This document shows positions 43,304 to 51,973 of a DNA stretch of 64,000 bases, piece by piece. The translations under genes and the position numbers were made by a program. The DNA is from Qipengyuania_B sp965214525 (lineage in GTDB: Bacteria; Pseudomonadota; Alphaproteobacteria; Sphingomonadales; Sphingomonadaceae). The notes under the pieces are model-generated. The model did not search any database, had not been told where the DNA came from, and saw only the letters and a program-made list of their open reading frames with translations. The stretch covers positions 2,542,001-2,606,000 of the forward strand of contig OZ243959.1 of assembly GCA_965214525.1 (NCBI GenBank), given 5' to 3'. The number at the start of each line of letters is the position of its first letter. The first letter of the stretch is position 1.

Positions 43304-44481
43304 ACGACCCGGCCCATCTCAATGCTTCGCCAGCGAAAAACGGCGAGGGGCACTGCTTTCCTATCTATCTGGACGGCTTTGCAACGCTCCCGCTCGCTCC
43401 GGAAGCAGAAGCTTCGATGATCGAGGCTTGGGGCACTCCGGGCAATCCGAGTTCGCCTCATATCGCTGGTGAACGGGCCGCACGGATCGTTGCCAGTGCG
43501 CGCGAAGCCGTGGCATCTTTGATTGGCGCCCTCAGTGCCGAAGTGATCTTCACGTCTGGCGCTACCGAAGCCAATAATCTCGCCCTGCTCGGCAGTGCCA
43601 CGCCGTCGGCCGTCAGGCGCAAGATTGTCATGTCATCGATCGAACATAAGTCTGTGCTCGAAATCGCCTCGCATCTGTCAAAGATGGGCTTCGAGATCGT
43701 GCGAGCACCCGTCGATGCTAATGGCCGTGTCGATCTCACCACGTTTGAAGACCTTATCGACGAGCATACTTTGCTCGTCTCATTGATGGCGGCAAACAAC
43801 GAAACTGGCGTTCTGCAGCCGATCGCGGAGACGGTCGCCTTGGCCCATAGCCGCGGCGCGCTTGTCCATTGCGATGGCGCTCAAGCGGTCGGCAAGGTCG
43901 CGATCGACGTGTTCGAACTCGACGTCGATTATCTGAGCTTCTCCGCACACAAGATGTACGGCCCGATGGGCATCGGCGCTCTGTACGTGTCCAGCAATGC
44001 GCCGCGATTGGCGCCGCAAACCTTCGGGGGTGGGCAGGAAAGCTCACTTCGCCCCGGCACGGAGCCCGTGCCACTCATTGCCGGCTTTGGTGAGGCTGCG
44101 CGGATCGCAAGCCGGGATCTCGATGCCACAAAGGCCTACGTGCACGCATTGTCTGTCCGGCTGCTGGACCGCTTGGCCGCGAGGCAGGTTCGGTTTCGCC
44201 GAATCACCGGCGATCATGCAACGGTTCCTGGGAGCCTCGCACTCCAGTTCCACGGTGTTAACGCCGACGATCTCTGTGCCACCGCGAGTCGACGTGTGTC
44301 CATATCAACTGGCTCGGCTTGCAGGTCGGGACAGCTTCAAACATCCCATGTTCTTGAATCAATGACGTTATCTGCCGCCGAAGCAGCCTCGGTGGTGCGT
44401 ATTTTCTGCCATCGCTATCTAACTGAGGCCGAGATCGTCGAAGCCGCCGATGCCATCGCGCAATCCGTTAGAGAGCGATAG
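43300..44481 (+). CDS. Cysteine desulfurase of phosphorothioation-like operon (DndA/IscS type)
   Basis: A 393-residue PLP-dependent class V aminotransferase that would remove sulfur from cysteine as a protein-bound persulfide. The PLP lysine K218 is in LSFSAHKMYGPMGIG, the cofactor histidine in MSSIEHKSVLE, and aspartate/glutamine in VHCDGAQAVGK. The catalytic cysteine C341 is in STGSACRSGQL, on a short loop as in DndA and group-II enzymes. The only possible start is TTG 43300, because an in-frame TGA lies four codons upstream. As first gene of the operon it probably feeds sulfur to the DndC-like protein. The iron-sulfur-assembly partner genes of a housekeeping isc or suf operon are absent. 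Confidence 0.9.
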   Translation: MNDPAHLNASPAKNGEGHCFPIYLDGFATLPLAPEAEASMIEAWGTPGNPSSPHIAGERAARIVASAREAVASLIGALSAEVIFTSGATEANNLALLGSATPSAVRRKIVMSSIEHKSVLEIASHLSKMGFEIVRAPVDANGRVDLTTFEDLIDEHTLLVSLMAANNETGVLQPIAETVALAHSRGALVHCDGAQAVGKVAIDVFELDVDYLSFSAHKMYGPMGIGALYVSSNAPRLAPQTFGGGQESSLRPGTEPVPLIAGFGEAARIASRDLDATKAYVHALSVRLLDRLAARQVRFRRITGDHATVPGSLALQFHGVNADDLCATASRRVSISTGSACRSGQLQTSHVLESMTLSAAEAASVVRIFCHRYLTEAEIVEAADAIAQSVRER

Positions 44482-44521
44482 TAACTGGACGACCTCGCCA
44501 GTCCGGCTTATCATGCTCTGT

Positions 44522-45445
44522 ATGAAACATGCTGTCATCAGTTTGGATGTTCGCGGTCAGTTTGCCGGTCATGAAACATTCCCTTTGAGGCTCTTGTGGC
44601 TGAAGAAAGCTTTTGACGCCGTCGGGGACGGCGCACCGTCCAGAACATTCCAGGAACACGACGCTATCGCACGATTTGGGGTCGGCCGTAATATGGCCGT
44701 TTCGATGCGTTTCTGGGCGATTGCCTCGGGCTTTTTCGCCGAGCGCGAGCGGGTGATCATGCCGACTGCCCTCGGCAAGATGATCCTGAGCGACGACGGC
44801 TTCGACCCATATGTCGAGGCGGCCACCACCGTCTGGCTTGCCCATTGGCATATTGCCGGCTCACCGGAGATAACTACGACCGCATATTACGCTTTCAGTG
44901 GACTCGCTGCGATCGAGTTCAATCCGGCAACCTTGGCCGATGAACTAATGACTTTGGTGACAAGCCGTGGCTGGCGGGCGACGCGCGGCACGCTGAAGCG
45001 CGATGTGGAGGTGTTTCTCCGCAGCTATGTCCGCCGCGATGATGTGGCATCCGAGGATGCCGCCGAGCCATTGCTCGCGGAGCTCGGGCTCATTCGGGAA
45101 GCTCGGCTTGGCGGGTGGTTCGAATTCGTTAGAGGGCCCAAGCCTTCTCTTCCCGATGCGGTGTTCGCTTATGCTGTCGGACGTTATTGGGCCGCGCAGG
45201 GCAGCTCCAGTGTACTGACGGCCGAGCAGCTCTGCTTTGCACCTGGATCGCCCGGGCGTGTGTTTAAGCTAGACGAAGACAGCGTGATCACGCGGCTCAT
45301 GCGTATCGGTGAGACGACCGGCAATGCTTGGCGCTGGACCGATACCGCAGGCTTACGCCAGATCCAGCGGGTGCGAGATATCTCCATCGAAGCCCTCATC
45401 CCCGCCGCTTATGGTCATCCGCACGCATTGGCGAAAGCCGCATGA
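44522..45445 (+). CDS. DUF4007 protein (phosphorothioation-associated)
   Basis: A 307-residue DUF4007 protein. Family blocks are visible: RGQFAGHETFPLRLLWLKKA near residues 11-30, FGVGRNMAVSMRFWAIASGFF near 52-72, 'DPYVEAATTVWLAHWHIA', and a C-terminal domain 'DEDSVITRLMRIGETTGNAWRWTDTAGLRQIQR'. DUF4007 genes often lie next to PAPS-reductase-family genes in DNA phosphorothioation clusters; the biochemical role is not known. The fold looks like a DNA-binding winged-helix type, which is inference. The ATG at 44522 is preferred over an upstream in-frame ATG at 44450 that lies inside the desulfurase gene. Its stop overlaps the next gene as ATGA. Confidence 0.85.
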   Translation: MKHAVISLDVRGQFAGHETFPLRLLWLKKAFDAVGDGAPSRTFQEHDAIARFGVGRNMAVSMRFWAIASGFFAERERVIMPTALGKMILSDDGFDPYVEAATTVWLAHWHIAGSPEITTTAYYAFSGLAAIEFNPATLADELMTLVTSRGWRATRGTLKRDVEVFLRSYVRRDDVASEDAAEPLLAELGLIREARLGGWFEFVRGPKPSLPDAVFAYAVGRYWAAQGSSSVLTAEQLCFAPGSPGRVFKLDEDSVITRLMRIGETTGNAWRWTDTAGLRQIQRVRDISIEALIPAAYGHPHALAKAA

Positions 45446-48400
45446 CCTCGCTGGCAAGCATCGTCTCGATCAATCGTCGCTTTGCTCGATCGGCACGCGT
45501 CGATACCGATCTAAATGGCACACCGCCTCTCGTCGGCTATGTGCTCCAGGCCAGCGTCGCAAAAGCGCTCTCGACCCTGGCGGAAAGCCAAATCGAGAGC
45601 CAGCAAGGTGCGTTCACCTGGACTGGCCCCTATGGCGGAGGAAAATCCAGCGCTGCCTTGTTGCTGGCCAATCTTGTCGCCGGCACCAGTGCCAATCGAA
45701 GAATCGCCCGCAAGATTGTGGGGAAGCCGCTGCAGCAACTCTTTGCCAAGGCATTCCCCGATGGTGATGGGCGTTGGCACGTCGTTGCAGTCACCGGCGG
45801 GCGCATGAGCTTGCGGGAGGCGATCGCCGAAGCCGCGAGTAAAACCTTTCAATGGCAGGCCGAAGAGCGTTCGGCAGCACAAGCGAGCGATGGCGCGCTG
45901 ATCGAGATGCTGTCTTCGGTAGCCGCTGAGGATGGCGGTGCTCTTATTATTCTCGATGAGCTCGGCAAGATGCTCGAGCATGAAGCCGCGTCCGGAGGCG
46001 ACGTCCACCTTCTGCAGGATCTTGCCGAGCGCGCGTCGCGTAGTTCAGGTCAGCTGATCGTCATCGGCATCCTGCACCAGTCGTTCGACCAATATGCCGC
46101 GCGCGCCGCACGCGATGCACGACAGGAATGGGCGAAAGTTCAGGGCCGTTATCAAGATATCGCATTTCTCAGCGGAGCAGATGAGACAGTTGCCTTGCTG
46201 GGGCAGGCGATCGCGTGCGACCGTCCGCCGGCGGATGCGGCAGAGCACGCCGAGCGGACCGCCGCTGCGGTTGCCAAGCGGCGACCGGCAGATGCTGCCT
46301 TGCTTGCAGACGCGCTCTCCCAGACCTGGCCGCTTAATCCCGTTACGGCCCTGCTTCTCGGGCCGGTCTCCCGCCAGCGTTTCGCGCAGAACGAGCGCAG
46401 CCTGTTCGGTTTCTTGAGTTCCGCTGAGCCCGACGGTTTTCAGGACTTTCTTGCTACTGCGCCGAACGATGGCACGACCTATGGCCCGGCACGGCTGTGG
46501 GACTATCTCGTCGGCAATCTCGGCGTGGCACTCATAGGCGGTAATGACGGTGCCCGCTTCAGCCTTGCTTTCGAAGCGATCGAACGTGCCGGCGCCAAGG
46601 GCGGTGGGGCGCACATCGCAGTGACCAAGGCCGCGGCGGTCATTGAATTCTTCCGCAATGGATCAGGTGTCGTCCTCGCTGATGATTTCCTCGGCCTTGC
46701 CGTGCCTGAGCTGAAGGCAAGCGAACTCGCCAAAGTGCTGGCCGACCTTGTCGACTGGGCAGTGCTGATCCGCCAGCCCCGGCTCGGCGGTTATGCGCTG
46801 TTTGCCGGCAGCGACTTCGATCTCGAAGACGCCATCGCGCGCTCGATCGCCCCGATCGCGGCCGAGCAGCTCGCCGTACTTCCGCAGCGTTCCGGATTTG
46901 GATTTGCCGCTGCGAAACGCCATTATTTCGAGACCGGCGCGCTCAGGACTTTCGAGATTCTTATTCGGATGGTGGGAGCAGAGGACAACCCGGCAGATCT
47001 TGCGGTGATCTTCGCAGGTCGTAAATCGCGCGGCAGCGGCGCGCTGGTTATGTTGATGGGCGATGGTTCGATCGATGGCGGCGGAGTCGAAGCTCTCGCC
47101 AAGGGCACCGCCAAGAAGCTCAACGCCTCCAACGCCGTGATAGCAATCGGCAGCCTGACCGACAGCTACGCTTTGCGAGACAGTGCAACCGAGCTCTTCG
47201 CCGTCGAACGTGTCTTGCGCGATCATCCGCAGTTGGAGGGGGACCGTATCGCACGTCGCGAGATCGCGGCCCGTCAGTCGAGCTGCATCGATAGCCTGCA
47301 CCGCACTCTCGAGACAGCGCTTGCGAATGCCCGCTGGTGGTTCTCCCCTCAGCCAGGCAAGGCGCACCGCGCACCCCTCACGGGCATTGCGACGATGCTC
47401 GCCGATGCCGGGTTTCCCGAAACGCCTGTTCTCAAGAGCGAGCTGCTTCAGCGGGATCGCCCATCGTCAAGCGCGATGGCGGCGCTTCGCGAACTGTGCC
47501 ACGCCATGGTCGCAAAGACGGGCGAGCCGGACCTTGGCATCAACGGCTTTCCCGCCGAGATGGGCCTATATCTGACGTTGCTCAAGCAAGTCGGCCTCCA
47601 TCGCGCCGACGACGAAGGAAATTTCGACTTCCGGGCGCCGCCGCCGGGCCTTCCCGGTGCGACCCTTCGCCCGGTCTGGACCGTTCTGGAGGATCGCGCC
47701 GAGGCGGCGCTCGACGAAATCTACGCCATCTGGGCGCAGCCACCCTACGGCATGAAGGCAGGCGCGATGCCGGTCGTCGCGCTTGCCTACCTGCTCGCAA
47801 ACCGCGAGCGCGTCGCAGTCTATGTCGACGGTGTGTTCCAGACCGGCCTCGACGACGTGGTCGTCGACAAGCTGCTCCAGAAGCCCGCCGAGATTCGCAT
47901 GCGTCACATCGATCGATCGGTGCGCGAAACCGCCTTCCTGAGCCGACTGGCCACCTTGTTCAGTCTCGATCAGGACGGCCAATCCCTCCCGGTGGCTCGA
48001 GCCCTGTTTCAGGCGTTCGAAGGACTGCCGCAATATGCGCAGCGGACGGCGTCAATCAGCCAGGATGCGCGCACCGTCCGCGCGACGGTCCTGAAAGCAA
48101 GCGATCCGGAGCGCCTGTTGTTCGAAGCGCTGCCCGAAGCCTTTGGCGAGCGGCTGACGCCCAAGCTTATCATGGCTGCGCTCGGCGAATGCCGAGATGC
48201 TTATCCTGCACTTCTGGAGCAAATGCGCGACTCGTTGGCACGGGCACTCGGCGTCGACCGAACCAGCTTTGCCGGGCTGGCGGAGCGGGCGGAGGTGATC
48301 AGCAACCTCACCAACAACTATAATTTCGACGCCTTTGCGCGCCGCGCAGCCCTGTTCGAGAGCGGTGCGGGCGACATCGAGGGGCTGGTCAGCCTGCTTC

Positions 48401-48738
48401 TTCACAAGCCGGCACATGGCTGGTCCGACCGTGATCGCGACCAGGCACTCGTCGAAATGGCGGCCTATGGACGCCGGTTCCGGGAGCTCGAAGCTCTTGC
48501 CGTCGTCCGCGATCGCCGTTCGTCGACTGAGGCGCTCGCTCTGGTGGTGGGTATCGATCCGAATATTCCGCCGCTGTTGCGCAGTTTCATCCTGACCGAC
48601 GACGAAAAGAAGCAGGCGACCAGCCTCGCCGACGAGGTGCTCGCGACCCTCAACATCGACGCTGGCAACGGCCATTTGCGATTGGCGGCGCTCGCTCGCG
48701 CCGTCGCCAGCCTCGCAGCAGAGCAGGAGGCCGCATGA
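45442..48738 (+). CDS. Giant P-loop ATPase of defence operon
   Basis: A 1098-residue ATPase. Walker A is TGPYGGGKSS at residues 61-70 and Walker B is ALIILDELGK at about 167-176, in an arrangement reminiscent of BREX BrxC/PglY-type AAA proteins. The region after it (GGDVHLLQDLAERASRSSGQLIVIGILHQSFDQYAARAARDARQEW) contains a probable sensor strand. The remaining 850 residues are mostly helical, with no nuclease or methylase motif visible. It overlaps both neighbours by four bases (ATGA), so stoichiometric synthesis with DUF4007 and the sulfurtransferase is likely. It might drive translocation or assembly on DNA; no function is established. Confidence 0.78.
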   Translation: MTSLASIVSINRRFARSARVDTDLNGTPPLVGYVLQASVAKALSTLAESQIESQQGAFTWTGPYGGGKSSAALLLANLVAGTSANRRIARKIVGKPLQQLFAKAFPDGDGRWHVVAVTGGRMSLREAIAEAASKTFQWQAEERSAAQASDGALIEMLSSVAAEDGGALIILDELGKMLEHEAASGGDVHLLQDLAERASRSSGQLIVIGILHQSFDQYAARAARDARQEWAKVQGRYQDIAFLSGADETVALLGQAIACDRPPADAAEHAERTAAAVAKRRPADAALLADALSQTWPLNPVTALLLGPVSRQRFAQNERSLFGFLSSAEPDGFQDFLATAPNDGTTYGPARLWDYLVGNLGVALIGGNDGARFSLAFEAIERAGAKGGGAHIAVTKAAAVIEFFRNGSGVVLADDFLGLAVPELKASELAKVLADLVDWAVLIRQPRLGGYALFAGSDFDLEDAIARSIAPIAAEQLAVLPQRSGFGFAAAKRHYFETGALRTFEILIRMVGAEDNPADLAVIFAGRKSRGSGALVMLMGDGSIDGGGVEALAKGTAKKLNASNAVIAIGSLTDSYALRDSATELFAVERVLRDHPQLEGDRIARREIAARQSSCIDSLHRTLETALANARWWFSPQPGKAHRAPLTGIATMLADAGFPETPVLKSELLQRDRPSSSAMAALRELCHAMVAKTGEPDLGINGFPAEMGLYLTLLKQVGLHRADDEGNFDFRAPPPGLPGATLRPVWTVLEDRAEAALDEIYAIWAQPPYGMKAGAMPVVALAYLLANRERVAVYVDGVFQTGLDDVVVDKLLQKPAEIRMRHIDRSVRETAFLSRLATLFSLDQDGQSLPVARALFQAFEGLPQYAQRTASISQDARTVRATVLKASDPERLLFEALPEAFGERLTPKLIMAALGECRDAYPALLEQMRDSLARALGVDRTSFAGLAERAEVISNLTNNYNFDAFARRAALFESGAGDIEGLVSLLLHKPAHGWSDRDRDQALVEMAAYGRRFRELEALAVVRDRRSSTEALALVVGIDPNIPPLLRSFILTDDEKKQATSLADEVLATLNIDAGNGHLRLAALARAVASLAAEQEAA

Positions 48739-49574
48739 CCCGCGAGCGCCATATTCTGGGCGTGTCCGGTGGGCGGGATAGTGCGGCGCTCGCGGTCTAT
48801 ATGCGCCAGCACCATTCCGAGCTGCCGCTTGAATATTTTTTCACGGATACCGGCAAGGAATTGCCTGAAGTCTACGCATTCTTGGATCGGCTCGAAGGCT
48901 TTCTCGGCCGCTCGATTCAAAGGTTGAATCCCGATCGAGACTTCGATTTTTGGCTTTCGGAGTATGGCAATTTTCTGCCCAGCCCGCGAACGAGGTGGTG
49001 TACCCGCCAGCTGAAGCTTCGTCCGCTCGAGCATTGGTTGCGTCGAGATCTGAATGACGGAGTGACAGTGCATTCCTATGTCGCGATCCGCGCCGACGAG
49101 CCGACACGGGAAGGCTACCAGGCCACCCATCCCAACATGCAGGTCCATTTGCCCCTGCGCGAGGCCGGTCTCGACAAGGCAGGCGTCGTGGATATCCTTC
49201 GGCAAGCCGATGTCGGCGAGCCCGATTACTATAGCTGGCGCTCGCGTTCGGGCTGCACCTTCTGCTTTTTTCAGCAGAAGATCGAGTGGGTCCGACTGGC
49301 GGAAAATCATCCCGATCGCTTTGAGGAAGCCGTCGCCTATGAAAAGACCGCGCTCAAGGATGGCTCACCCTTCACCTGGTCTCAAGGCGAGAGCCTCACT
49401 GAGCTGATCGCGCCGACCAGAGTCGAGCAGATCAAGGCCGACTATGCGCGCCGACGCGAAAGGCTGCACAAGCGCCGCCCAGTCAATCCCCTCTCTGGCA
49501 AGCCAGTCGCGACGATAGATGACATCTACGGCGTGGACGAGGCGGATGCTGGCTGCGTCGTCTGCCACAAGTGA
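48735..49574 (+). CDS. DndC-like sulfurtransferase (PAPS-reductase family)
   Basis: A 279-residue ATP-pyrophosphatase of the PAPS-reductase superfamily. The PP-loop SGGRDS is at residues 11-16, close to the N-terminus, followed by EYFFTDTGKELPEVYAFLDRL. Cysteines suited to an iron-sulfur cluster are C89 (RWCTRQLKLRPLEHWL), C174 and C177 (SGCTFCFFQQKIEW), and C274 and C277 at the C-terminus. DndC and SspD activate DNA with ATP and insert sulfur during phosphorothioation. It is shorter than typical DndC and nearer SspD in size. Position between the ATPase and the restriction helicase supports this role over assimilatory sulfate reduction, for which no partner genes exist here. Confidence 0.86.
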   Translation: MTRERHILGVSGGRDSAALAVYMRQHHSELPLEYFFTDTGKELPEVYAFLDRLEGFLGRSIQRLNPDRDFDFWLSEYGNFLPSPRTRWCTRQLKLRPLEHWLRRDLNDGVTVHSYVAIRADEPTREGYQATHPNMQVHLPLREAGLDKAGVVDILRQADVGEPDYYSWRSRSGCTFCFFQQKIEWVRLAENHPDRFEEAVAYEKTALKDGSPFTWSQGESLTELIAPTRVEQIKADYARRRERLHKRRPVNPLSGKPVATIDDIYGVDEADAGCVVCHK

Positions 49575-51742
49575 CCACGGCCGATCTCGCGAAAGCGGAT
49601 GCTGAGCCGCAAGCCAGCCTCATCGACATTCTGTCCGCCGTCGAGCCCTTTTATATCCTCCCCAAAGACGACGTCGCCGAGCTCGTCATCTCGCCGGCGT
49701 TGAGGGCCTGCACTAGCGCGGACGTCATGGTTGGATATTTTGCGAGCCAGTCCCTCGCCGAAATCGCGCCGGGTCTTGCGGCATACCTGAACAGTACGAC
49801 TGAGCCACTTCGTCTGATCGTCAGCCCATATCTGACCGCCCAGGACCAAGATGCGTTGCGAACGGGCGCGCTTGGGTCGCAGGAGCTGGCTGCGCAGCGG
49901 CTTGAAGCTGGCTTACCCGACGCCGATGCGCTCACCCGGCATTCGCTTAAATGCCTGGCATGGCTCATTTCAGCAGGACGGCTCCAGATGAAGGTCGCGC
50001 TAATGCGCAACGCGCTGTTCCATCCCAAGGCCTGGATCTTTCACGATGGCCGCGATGAAGCGGTCTTGCACGGTTCCGCGAACATGACGGGGGCCGGGCT
50101 TGGCCGGAATCGTGAGCAACTTAGCCTTGCGCGCAATTGGATGGGCACCGACGCGGTGCGAACCTGCATCCGGTTACGGGACGAGTTCGCCTTGCTCTGG
50201 GGGGGCGGGGACAGCGACTGCATCGTCGTCGATCTCCCACGGGCATTCCAGGAGAAGCTGCTTCAGGACTATAAGACCGATCGCATGCCGTCTGAGGTCG
50301 AGTTCCTGAGCCTGTGGCGGCGGGCACATGGCCTACCCAGCGAAGCTGTAGCGGGGCCAAAAGCCGAGGCGCGGGCATTTACGATCCCGGACTGGTTGGA
50401 ATACCGCAGTGGCGACTATGTCCACCAGGGCGCCGCCGTCGACGCGTGGGAAGCGGCTGAACGTTGCGGCATTCTGGAGATGTGCACCGGATCTGGAAAG
50501 ACGCTGACCGCAATGGTCGCGGCGCAACGCCTTTACGCCGCTGCGGGCTCGCAGCTGATCGTCGTGACGGCGCCCTACAATGTGCTGCTCGAGCAATGGT
50601 GTCAGGAAATCGCACTATTCGGCCTCGATCCCGTCAATCTTTCCCGTGAAAATGGTGCCGCCGGACGCGAAAGGGCCATTGCCAATGCGCGTCGGCGACT
50701 GCGCATGGGCCTCTCACCGAGCGAAGTGATTGTAGTCTCGAACGACACGCTCTGCACACCAGAGTTCGTCGGTCATGTCGAGCGCTTCAAATGCACTAAA
50801 CTGCTGATCGCAGATGAATGTCACAACTTAGGCGCGCCGGCATTCATCCGGCAGCCCCCCGAGACCTTTGAATATCGCCTTGGCCTGTCCGCAACGCCCA
50901 TGCGGCAATATGACGACGATGGCAGCGCGGCACTCATGAAGTTTTTTGGACCAGTGTGTTTCAGCTTCCAGCTTGAGGACGCCATCGGGCGATGCCTGAC
51001 ACCCTACGACTACTTCGTGCACTTTGTGTCGCTGACCGACATTGAAATGGCGGATTGGCGCGATCTGACTGACCAGATTTCGCGTCTCGCTTGGAAATTC
51101 GAAGCAGGTATCAAAGATGATCACCTGAACAACCTGCTAATTAAGCGCCGTCGAGTACTAGAGACGGCGCATTCAAAGCTGGTGAAACTCGGCGAGCTGA
51201 TCGACGCGCAAGACGTCCGGGAGGTACGGCACACCCTTGTATATACGACCGACAAGGATCCGGCGCAGTTGGAGGCCGTCAACGGTTTGTTAAACAGCCG
51301 TCACATTCTCTTCCACCAACTCACCGCTGAAGAATCGTCCAAGAGGGATGTGTCGCGCCGAATTTTAGATCGATTCAAATCTGGCGATCTTCAGGTGCTC
51401 ACCGCCAAGCGTGTACTGGACGAGGGCGTCAACGTACCGGAAATTCAGCGAGCATATTTGCTGGCCAGTACGACTGTGCGCCGGCAATGGGTGCAGCGAC
51501 GCGGTCGTTTGCTTCGTATCTGTTCGGAAATTGGCAAGACGCATGCCGTAATCCATGATTTGGTAGCACTACCACCCGAGGCATATGATGGAGGTTCTTT
51601 GAATTCGGACGCGAAAAAGATAGTGAGTGCGGAACTCGATCGAGTCTGGGAGTTTGCGCGGCTAAGCAGGAATGCCGCGCAAAACGGAGGTCCCTTTGCG
51701 CAGGTCGAGGAATTGCGGGCGATGCTGAAGGGGCGGGATTGA
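49571..51742 (+). CDS. PLD-nuclease/SF2 helicase fusion, candidate restriction enzyme
   Basis: A 723-residue protein starting at GTG 49571 inside the previous stop (GTGA). Residues about 20-190 are a phospholipase-D-like nuclease domain with one HxK half-motif, HPKAWIFHDG (H151, K153), and GSANMTGAGLGRNREQ. Residues about 280-680 are an SF2 helicase: Walker A CTGSGKT (305-311), DECH box LLIADECHNL (415-418), and motif VI WVQRRGRLLR near residue 640. This layout matches proteins annotated as DNA phosphorothioation system restriction enzymes (the DEAD/PLD type). It would translocate on and cut unmodified DNA. Whether it is restriction or modification machinery is inferred from context. Confidence 0.82.
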   Translation: MTTADLAKADAEPQASLIDILSAVEPFYILPKDDVAELVISPALRACTSADVMVGYFASQSLAEIAPGLAAYLNSTTEPLRLIVSPYLTAQDQDALRTGALGSQELAAQRLEAGLPDADALTRHSLKCLAWLISAGRLQMKVALMRNALFHPKAWIFHDGRDEAVLHGSANMTGAGLGRNREQLSLARNWMGTDAVRTCIRLRDEFALLWGGGDSDCIVVDLPRAFQEKLLQDYKTDRMPSEVEFLSLWRRAHGLPSEAVAGPKAEARAFTIPDWLEYRSGDYVHQGAAVDAWEAAERCGILEMCTGSGKTLTAMVAAQRLYAAAGSQLIVVTAPYNVLLEQWCQEIALFGLDPVNLSRENGAAGRERAIANARRRLRMGLSPSEVIVVSNDTLCTPEFVGHVERFKCTKLLIADECHNLGAPAFIRQPPETFEYRLGLSATPMRQYDDDGSAALMKFFGPVCFSFQLEDAIGRCLTPYDYFVHFVSLTDIEMADWRDLTDQISRLAWKFEAGIKDDHLNNLLIKRRRVLETAHSKLVKLGELIDAQDVREVRHTLVYTTDKDPAQLEAVNGLLNSRHILFHQLTAEESSKRDVSRRILDRFKSGDLQVLTAKRVLDEGVNVPEIQRAYLLASTTVRRQWVQRRGRLLRICSEIGKTHAVIHDLVALPPEAYDGGSLNSDAKKIVSAELDRVWEFARLSRNAAQNGGPFAQVEELRAMLKGRD

Positions 51743-51970
51743 GTGCCATACAAGGATGAAAAGGTTATCGGCATCCTGCTCGAGCAGGCAGCCAACGCAG
51801 ACGAGCGCTGCGACGGCTATCGCGAGGAGCTGGCCGAAGCGGTAGCGGACATCATGATCGAGGAGCGTCAGAACAAGTTCGCACGCACCAACATCGCCGT
51901 CCGAGTGGCCGATATCGTCGGCCGGGTCGGAACCTATCTCTATACCCACACCACCGCCGGTAAGGTCTGA
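51743..51970 (+). CDS. 75-residue operon protein of unknown function
   Basis: It starts at GTG 51743, directly after the helicase stop (TGAGTG), and ends two codons before the next gene. Residues PYKDEKVIGILLEQAANADE and RCDGYREELAEAVADIMIEE predict two amphipathic helices, then VRVADIVGRVGTYLYTH. No family is recognised. The tight packing and coding composition make it real. DndE is also a small protein, but sequence resemblance is not evident. Confidence 0.65.
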   Translation: MPYKDEKVIGILLEQAANADERCDGYREELAEAVADIMIEERQNKFARTNIAVRVADIVGRVGTYLYTHTTAGKV

Positions 51971-51973
51971 CCA

